Assembly (NCBI GenBank): GCA_036346395.1
Contig: CM070604.1
Coordinates: 47,705,662-47,769,661, forward strand
DNA length: 64,000 nucleotides
Direction of reading: 5' to 3'
DNA from: Hsuehochloa calcarea
Taxonomy: Eukaryota > Streptophyta > Magnoliopsida > Poales > Poaceae
The stretch's first letter is position 1; each line of letters begins with the position of its first letter. A program made the position numbers and the translations under genes. Below, in pieces: positions 57,425 to 64,000 of the stretch. Under the pieces are notes generated by a model. It did no database searches and was not told the DNA's origin. It was given only the letters and a program-made list of their open reading frames with translations.

Positions 57425-58290
57425 GAAACAGGTATGCACACAATGTATCGATATATAAATTTTTAGAGGTATCTTGTCGTGTACAGATGGAAAGTAAAAT
57501 TAAGTTCACAATGTTTTAATCAACGTCTACATTCTCTCTTTAGCTACTCTGAATTTTCATAGATACTATTTTTCTTGTTTGTAAATTATTTACCGTGCAT
57601 GAATGGAAACCAAAATTAAGTTGGGATACATACCCTATTTAGCTACTCTGTGATTTTTATAGATTTTTAATAGGTATCTTGCTACTCTCCTTGTTTAAAA
57701 AGTGTCTCCAGTATTTATGAAATATTTACTGTGTACAAATGAAAATAAAAATTAAGTTCACAATATTTTAATTCAGCTCTACATACCCTATGTACCTACT
57801 TTTGATTTCTTAGAGAATTTTTAGATGTGTCTTGTTATTTTCCTAGTTTAAAAAATATTTTTGATATTAACATAATATTTACCGTGCATAAATAAAAATC
57901 AAAATTAAGTTAAGATTGTTTTGATTAAACTCTACATACCATATTTACCTACTCTGTAATTTTTACAGATTTTTAATAGACATCTTGCTATTTTTATATG
58001 TGTCTTCCTATTTTCCTGATTTTAAAAGTAATTTCGGCTTTAACAAAATATTTACCGTATAAAAATAAAAACCTACAAAGTTTTCTTAGTATTTTTTTGC
58101 GGATTTATTCTAAATCGTTTGAGTACTGCAACATAAATAATATCTATACGTTGAACTAAACTATATACAACTAAAATGATGTACTACATTAAACATCAAT
58201 ACAATTAAAATTATCTAGTCCATTGAATTCTATGCCATTATTTTTATTTGTTAACCTACAATGTTTCGAATTTATGTATAAAATTGCAAG
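57425..58290. repeat. AT-rich tandem repeat array
   Basis: Units of about 115-160 bp share ATTTACCGTGCATGAATGG, AAAATTAAGTT (57496, 57611, 57748, 57903) and CTACATACCCTATTTA. Four units; diverged. No gene. Confidence 0.7.
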
Positions 58291-58489
58291 AATATTTACA
58301 TGCAAAATGAACGGGTAAATTTGTTGCCTCGTCTCTCCTCCGCTAGGAACCAGCAGGGCGTCGCTACGTCTCTCCTCTTCTTTTCTCCTTTTTCTGGAAT
58401 TAAAATGACTTTTCTACCTAATTTTGAGGATATATATAGTCAGTTCATGTCACTGTTTCAACTAACGATCTGCACATTCTTCAATGCAA

Positions 58490-58680
58490 ATCGTCAGTTA
58501 AAATGACGACAGACAGTTGGAACAACTAACAATAAATAAATTCCTGTCGCTATTTGACCTGACGACAGGTGTCTATCACCCGGTCAAATGACGGTAGACA
58601 CATATTTTTATAATGACCTGACGACAGGTGTCTATCACCCGGTCAAATGACGGTAGACACATATTTTTATAATTTTTTGA
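58490..58680. repeat. Hairpin-rich motif array (copy 4) with 59-bp tandem duplicate
   Basis: CGTCAGTTAAAATGACG and CCTGTCGCTATTTGACCTGACGACAGG form hairpins. A 59-bp unit (58556-58614) is repeated perfectly or nearly so at 58615-58673; within it GTGTCTA and TAGACAC are inverted. Confidence 0.75.
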
Positions 58681-59414
58681 CTAATTTTTTATAATTAATA
58701 TTATTTTAAAAAAATGGCGGGAAGGGCAGGACGCGGATGATGCCGGGTAGCGCGTTCGGCAGAGCCGCGGAGGGCCGGGAGCGTGGGAATGGGGCACTGC
58801 ACGATCCTTGCCACAGTTGCCACGGTCACTTGCGTTGTCCAAACTTACTGCGACGAAGCTGTGGACAATAATACGCGTACGAGAGCAAATGCACAACCAT
58901 TTGGCATTTCTCCTTACCACCTGATAGATATAACTATCCACCCTTCTACTCCACCTCATCATCCCATTGCATCCTCCATCTCGTCCCAACTGTCAAGCTG
59001 TTACAGGTTTACAGTAATGGAGCATTGACAACTCAAAATACTACAAAGCTGTTATTGCCTGATCCAGAGAAAGAGGATTAAATTTGTTTTTAAAAAAGAG
59101 GCTTAAATGTACCACCTGAAATAACAGCATTTGCTGACATGGAATTCTACGAAAACTGACCAAAATATGATACGGCAATTTTTTTTGTATATATGCATCC
59201 AGCAGAAGCATGTTTATTCAACCAGTGACACTGGAGGAGATGAAACAATGATCTCTGTAAGCAACCGAGGAGCTCATCAAGGAACAAATCCCCCTTGAAC
59301 ATAAAGTCCAAAAACACCCGGACTTTCAGTAATGAGGCTATAGTTAAGTTACATCTGATGAGCTACAAAATTGATGCCGCTGTAAGAATCTGTGTCTGCG
59401 ACTATGACCTGTCA
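58681..59414. other. 3' flank and probable 3' UTR of the ferredoxin gene
   Basis: 59060-59414 is plausible 3' UTR (minus strand). 58690-58800 is GC rich. Short ORFs on both strands show no known motifs. Confidence 0.4.
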
Positions 59415-59529
59415 TTAGTGTGGTTTTGGTACATGGCCATCTACCGCAAAGTTCCGCGTCGCTGCAGGTAATGCCAGTCGCATGCCATCAAGTTCAGGCT
59501 TGGCTATTACTTGGCAGCCAAGACGAGAC
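59415..59529 (-). CDS. MFDX: Mitochondrial adrenodoxin-like ferredoxin, last exon (partial gene)
   Basis: On the minus strand an acceptor TTCAG (59531-59530) is followed by codons for SRLGCQVIAKPELDGMRLAL, then PAATRNFAVDGHVPKPH and TAA (59417-59415). This is the C-terminus of plant mitochondrial [2Fe-2S] adrenodoxin-like ferredoxins (biotin synthesis and Fe-S assembly electron carriers). The fourth cluster Cys is the one in RLGCQ. Earlier exons with the other three Cys are not in the 59530-59840 stretch; beyond it a gypsy element fills the window, so they would lie past 64000 if the gene is intact. Confidence 0.8.
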
Positions 59530-59847
59530 CTGAATGCAGTTCAACCATTTGATTCCAGATTAGAAAGATGAAACACTCACAATCCAGCATTCATATGACT
59601 GAAGGTTATGTAGAAGTCACCAAATTCTTGTAATTCATGTATTACAGCTGGAATCAACACTTTGTTGTTTGGGTAAAATAGACAGCTAGCATGGTATTTA
59701 CGCATTTACAAATTAACTATATGGCTATAACCCAATTAGCTATTTGATTATGTTAGTAAAGCTGGATTTAATTTCAGTTCTTCAAGCACACAAGTAACAG
59801 TCCTACTTGTTGCCGCAGTGACATTATATAGGTTTGGTGACTCATCA
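59530..59847 (-). other. Presumed last intron of the ferredoxin gene
   Basis: A/T-rich, no exon recognised; it contains CATTCAG acceptor-side sequence at the left and runs into the gypsy LTR. Confidence 0.5.
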
Positions 59848-60367
59848 TGACTATTAGGAAAACAATTGAATCCTATACCCACTCTATTCTTTCCGCTCTC
59901 CATAGAGGCCCCCAATTCTGTGTTCTCTTCCTCAATTCACCACCCTTCGTCATCATGTCACGAGCACGGTTCAACGAATGGAGACGATAGTCGTGAAAAA
60001 CTGGCGGTCGAGGACCTGGCCTCTTGCGGCGGCCGGGAGGTCCCGTGACGACAACGGACTGGATATTAGCGCAGGAGGAGGGCGCCGAAAATAGACGGGG
60101 AACAAGAAAAACGAGGTAAAGATGATTGATCTCTTCTTACTCAAAACTATGATATCCTCTTTAAATAGAGGGTGGATTACATATCCAAAACCGAACTTAC
60201 CTATTACAAAATTCGTATTCTACTCTTTACTCAACTAAGAAACTTCTAACTTTAGAAACTCATATGTCTAGGACTCTGCTTCCTTATTACAATCCGTCTC
60301 GGTCAAGCTAGTGCCAGCTGGAGGCTCCCGTGGTCTGCGCCTGGTGTAAGTCTTGCCCCACATAACA
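59848..60367 (-). repeat. 3' LTR of gypsy element (left edge approximate)
   Basis: The right end CACATAACA borders a PPT (60368-60381; minus GGGGAGGGGAGAGA). A minus TATA box (TATTTAAA) is near 60160. The left end TGACTATTAGG is the best TG start but could be ten bases earlier. Confidence 0.6.
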
Positions 60368-60379
60368 TCTCTCCCCTCC

Positions 60380-61632
60380 CCAAGGAACAGGTCGCTAAAA
60401 AGAAGGATACTGCCTCTTGAAGTCATCCACATCTTCCTAAGAAGCATCAACAGCCGACAGCTCATGCCATTGAACAAGCACTTGCCACTTATCACGGGCT
60501 TTGCGAGCATGAACAATCCTAGCAGGTTGTGGAAATACCTTGCCGTTATACAAATGGGGCAGAGATGGAGGGGCATCTGGAGGCTCTCCCAAAAAAGGTT
60601 TCAAAAGGCTGACATGAAATACATCATGAAGCTTTGCTTTGACTGGAAGGTTAAGTCGATAGGCTACTTACCCAATCTTCTTACTTATTTGATATGGTCT
60701 ATAGAAACGGGGTGCTAACTTGCCTTGATTGTGTAATACGAGAGATGCGGCCCTGCGATGATGTAAACGTAACCAAACCCACTGACCAATATCAAATTGC
60801 AAGTCACGGTGATGAGTATCATATGCTTTCTTGTATTGTTGTTGTGCTTGAAGTAAACGCTCACGTATCGTAGCCAAAAGTTCATCACGGTCCTGAAGAA
60901 GAGCATCCACTACTGCCACCCGTGCAGAGTTTGGTTCATAATGACGCAAAGAAGAAGGATCACATCCATAAACCACCTTAAAAGGTGTTTCTCGAAGAGG
61001 CGATTGATAGGAAGTATTGTAACAATATTCAGCCCAAGGTAACCAATGCAACCATTGCCGCGATCGATCACCTGTAAGACACCGAAGATACATAGCAATG
61101 ATTTTGTTGATGACCTCTGATTGACCATCGGATTGAGGATGAAAAGCCGAACTTCTGTTATGTTGAACACCGGCGAGTCGAAACAATTCTTCTCAGAAAC
61201 GACTGGTAAAAGACAGGATCACGATCACTCACAATCGAGGTAGGAATACCATGCAAACGAATGACCTCATCAAAGAATATCCGAGCAACTGAGCTGGCTG
61301 TATATGGATGCGCGAGAGGAAGAAAATGTGCATACTTATGAGAATCTATCAACCACCGTAAGTATGATTGATTTACCATTAACGCGTGGAAGACCCTCAA
61401 TGAAATCCATAGATATATCCTCCCATATGTGAATTGAAACTTGTAATGGCTGCAAAAGCCCGACCAGATGGTGATGATTACTCTTGTTGCGTTCACAAAT
61501 TTGGCAAGATTGAACAAACTCTTGAACCACTTGCCGAGCACGCGGTATATGAAAATCAGCACGCAAACGATGAAGAGTCTTTTGAATACCCTCATGACCA
61601 GTTGTATGTGCGGCTGTTAAAATAGCAGACAT
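60380..61632 (-). pseudogene. Gypsy integrase and chromodomain-like tail
   Basis: 61632-61336: zinc region (HTTGHEGIQKTLHRL, SCQICERNKS) and DISMDFIEGLPRV. Then a shift, and VVDRFSKYAHF-type sequence to SDRDPVFYQSF. 61186-60668: SSAFHPQSDGQSEV, WLHWLPWAEYCYN and the GPY/F region (GKLAPRFYRPYQI). Past 60670 the frames give LYNGKVFPQPARIVHARKA and a short chromodomain-like segment ending near 60370. Confidence 0.85.
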
Positions 61633-61729
61633 CGTTGGAGAACTTAGAACATATACCTTGCCTTAGAAAGTGATGAGATCATCAACAAAACTCCAATAAG
61701 GTTCCGCTGTCCCGGTTAAAATACGGTCC

Positions 61730-62785
61730 TTAAGCTCCTCTAATTCGGGTGAAGCATTGACCTCTCCGAAGGTCATCAAAGATTTTCAAAACGAGGAATG
61801 GAAAGGGCCAACAAAGACGTGTTTTCAGAGTCACGTCTAGAAAGGGCATCTGCCACTCTATTCTATTGGCCTGGACGATACACCACACGAAAATCAAAGC
61901 CAACAAGCTTGCTAACCCAATGGTGTTGAGGTATAGTAAGCAAAATTTACAAACTGTAGTGATCGGTACTACCACAAAGGACTGTCCCCACAAGTATGGT
62001 CGCCAATGTTGTACAGCTTGCACTAACCCAATGAGCTCCTGCTCATAAGCTGCCAAACTCTTATGCCAGAGAGCCATCGGACAACTAAAAAAAGTAATTG
62101 GGCCCTCACCTTGATGTAAAACAGCCCCGATACCGGAACCCGACGCATCACACTCCATAATGAAGTCTTGAGTAAAATCTGGAAGGTGCGGGATAGGAGC
62201 CAAAGAAATTGTATGTTTCAGTAGATCAAGCGCGTTGGCAGTTTGTTCGGTCCATGCAAAATTTTCTTTCTTGAGAAGTTTTGTGAGGAGAAGCCATAAG
62301 ACCATAATCTTTAATAAAACGCCTTGTAATAACCGGCTAATCCCAAAAACCCACGCAATGCACGTACTGAACGAGGAGTCGGCCAATCAACAATTGCTTG
62401 AATCTTCTATTTATCCATAGAAACGCCCTCACCACTGATGACATGTGTCAAATAAGTGACTGAAGAGACCCCAAACAGACATTTGGATTTCTTGAGGAAA
62501 AGCCGATGCTCATGCACGACTTTCAAAATTGTTCAAACATGTCGGAGATGATCGGACCATGAAGAGCTATAGATGAGAATATCATCAAAGAACACAAGGA
62601 CGAAGCGAGGAAGGAATGCTCTCAAAATGTTATTCATTAAAGCTTGAAACGTCGTCGATGCATTAGTCAAGCCAAATGGCATAACCAAAAATTCCAAGAG
62701 GCCTTGATAAGTACGAAATGTTGTTTTTGGCACATCGTCAATTGACATGTGTACTTGATGATACCCGGAGCGTAAATCCAATTTA
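61730..62785 (-). pseudogene. Gypsy RT palm and RNase H
   Basis: 62781-62533 carries DLRSGYHQVHMSIDDVPKT, VMPFGLTNA and the catalytic VFFDDILIYS. Another shift separates it from 62386-61730 with FAWTEQTANALDLLKHTIS, FIMECDASGSGIGAVLHQ and AAYEQELIGLVQAVQHWRPY of RNase H. Confidence 0.9.
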
Positions 62786-63584
62786 GCAAAAACCGGGCAT
62801 GTTTGAGCTCATCCAGCCGTTCTTCCACGACAGGAATCAGAAACTTATCCTTAATGGTTTGCGCATTGAGAGCACGGTAATCCACACAGATGCGCCATGA
62901 GCCATCCTGTTTCTTCACAAGCAATACCGGTGCTGAAAATGCGGAAGTGCTTGGTTGAATTGTACCTTGACGAAGCATCTCCACGCATTGTCGCTCATGC
63001 TCATCTTTCTTAATGTTCGAATAACAGTATGGACGTACGGCAATAGGAGCAGCACCAGGTAACAAATGAATGCAATGGTTTTGAGGGCGCTTTGGCAGTA
63101 AGCCGTGAGGTTCTGCAAACAACTGATCAAATTCGCTCAATAATTCTGTCATTAAATCTGTCGGAGAACTCGCGAGGGCATGAATTGATCCTGATGGTAA
63201 CTGCATGCATTGCCAAGTAACCTGACGATCGTTACGTCGAAAAGATATTGTCAGGAGATCGAAATCCCACACAACTGGACCAAAAGTGTGTAACCATTGA
63301 ACACCCAGAACAATGTCAAAGCCGGCCAATGGAATAGAATAGCAATCAAGTCGAAAAGATTCCTTGTCGATGTGCAATAATGTGTTGTGGCAAACTCCAA
63401 AGCTCGTCACAGTTTTGCCATTAGCCACGGCTACTCGCAAGCCCTGTTGGGTTTGTAAGCTCAATCCTGCTTGATGCACTACTTCTTCGGCGATAAAGTT
63501 ATGCGTAGAACCAGAATCAAGAAGAGTGATTAACCTTGTTGAACCTACCCACACACAGGAAGTTTCATAGTTTGGGCGAAACAT
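62667..63584 (-). pseudogene. Gypsy protease and N-terminal RT
   Basis: The protease has LLDSGSTHNFI (D-S-G) and FDIVLGVQWL. A linker precedes RT motifs VLLVKKQDGSWRICVDYRAL and DKFLIPVVEERLDEL. A one-base shift at about 62785 moves RT into the next frame, so this open frame is 305 codons but not a complete protein. Confidence 0.9.
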
Positions 63585-64000
63585 GGTTGAATGCTAGTAA
63601 GTGCATGAAGAGAAATAGCAGGTGCATCGACATTGGCGAGCTCTTCCAAACTATCATCCTCAGCTATATCATTAGGAATGACTTCCAGTAGAAACAAGCG
63701 CTTGCAGTGATGTCCAGCGAAAAAAATTTCTTCACAATTGAAACACGGAACCAATCTACAGCGTTCAGCCATTTGGGCAGCAGTTAATTGTCGACGCGGT
63801 AATGCAATTCGCTGATACCGCAGTGCTTTCACTTGGGGTGGCTGATGTTGATTGTGCTTTTGGGAGTGCAGTCGGCGGCACAGAGCTAACCATGGAATTG
63901 GGCAGCTGACGATGCAGATTGGATGATCGCACCACTGGCTTTTGAAACGAAACCGTCAGAAGATGACGCTTTTCATAAGCACGAGCCAAGGCCATTGCGA
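63545..64000 (-). pseudogene. Gypsy gag, C-terminal part with zinc knuckle
   Basis: The knuckle reads CFNCEEIFFAGHHCKR (C-x2-C...H-x-C variant) at about 63760-63705, preceded by a basic Ser/Pro-rich region (63995-63840). A frame change separates the two blocks near 63830. Confidence 0.8.

Larger units (their letters stand above)
60368..64000 (-). mobile_element. Ty3-gypsy element, chromovirus-type pol order, continues past window
   Basis: Minus-strand order from the right edge: gag with CCHC knuckle, protease, RT, RNase H, integrase, chromodomain-like tail, PPT, LTR. Every domain is recognisable with modest decay, so this is a younger insertion than the gypsy at 34-36 kb. The 5' LTR lies beyond the window. 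Confidence 0.9.

Noticed and set aside
58681..59028. Short ORFs on both strands near the ferredoxin gene
   Set aside because: No motifs, overlapping on opposite strands, no splice or codon signal.

Overview
The window is nuclear DNA from a grass (Poaceae, probably panicoid). The evidence is intron-bearing genes whose proteins are clearly of monocot type, and dense nests of Ty1-copia, Ty3-gypsy, LINE, Helitron, hAT and Tourist elements. Only three loci look like ordinary host genes: a four-exon chloroplast peroxiredoxin Q (20.2-29.5 kb, + strand), an uncharacterised single-TM acidic protein (31.8-32.4 kb, + strand), and the last coding exon of a mitochondrial adrenodoxin-like ferredoxin (59.4-59.5 kb, - strand). 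There are also decayed host-type fragments: a CIP7-like exon at 18.0-18.35 kb and a plant-mobile-domain (PMD) pseudogene at 47.3-57.4 kb, - strand.

Layout. 1-9.76 kb: minus-strand Sirevirus-like copia element with 1.9-kb LTRs, broken coding region, PBS and PPT visible. 9.76-13.45 kb: LTR-like tail, then an L1-type LINE fragment. 13.46-17.95 kb: second copia LTR of the same family, split by a 2.39-kb solo LTR with a 5-bp TSD, followed by PPT and a stub of internal sequence. 18-20 kb: CIP7-like exon and foldback repeats. 20.2-29.5 kb: PrxQ, whose second intron (8,455 bp) holds one 5'-truncated LINE into which a Helitron, an hAT MITE and a small LTR element (itself carrying a copia element with an inverted interior) are nested. 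30-33 kb: MITEs and the acidic TM protein gene. 33.8-37.1 kb: gypsy remnant plus LTR fragment. 38.2-44.4 kb: copia element lacking its 5' LTR, with a nested Tourist-like MITE and a complete 712-bp TRIM, flanked by two copies of a 154-bp host segment. 44.95-52.38 kb: two tandem copies of a 3.7-kb unit. 52.8-57.4 kb: PMD pseudogene split by a copia LTR. 57.4-58.7 kb: AT-rich tandem repeats and hairpin arrays. 59.4-64 kb: ferredoxin exon, then a minus-strand gypsy element with chromodomain-like tail running off the window.

How it fits together. The host genes do not form a functional cluster. In PrxQ the peroxidatic Cys codon (exon 2) and the resolving Cys codon (exon 3) are separated by the whole TE nest, so function depends on splicing that intron. 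I found no new enzymatic or defence system. The most unusual structures are rearrangements: the internal inversion inside the copia element at 26.8-28.8 kb, the 3.7-kb tandem duplication, the 154-bp flank duplication around the copia element at 38.2-44.4 kb, and the recurrent hairpin-rich motif that brackets the PMD locus. All coordinates, splice sites and TSDs were read by eye; family names come from motif recognition, not database searches.
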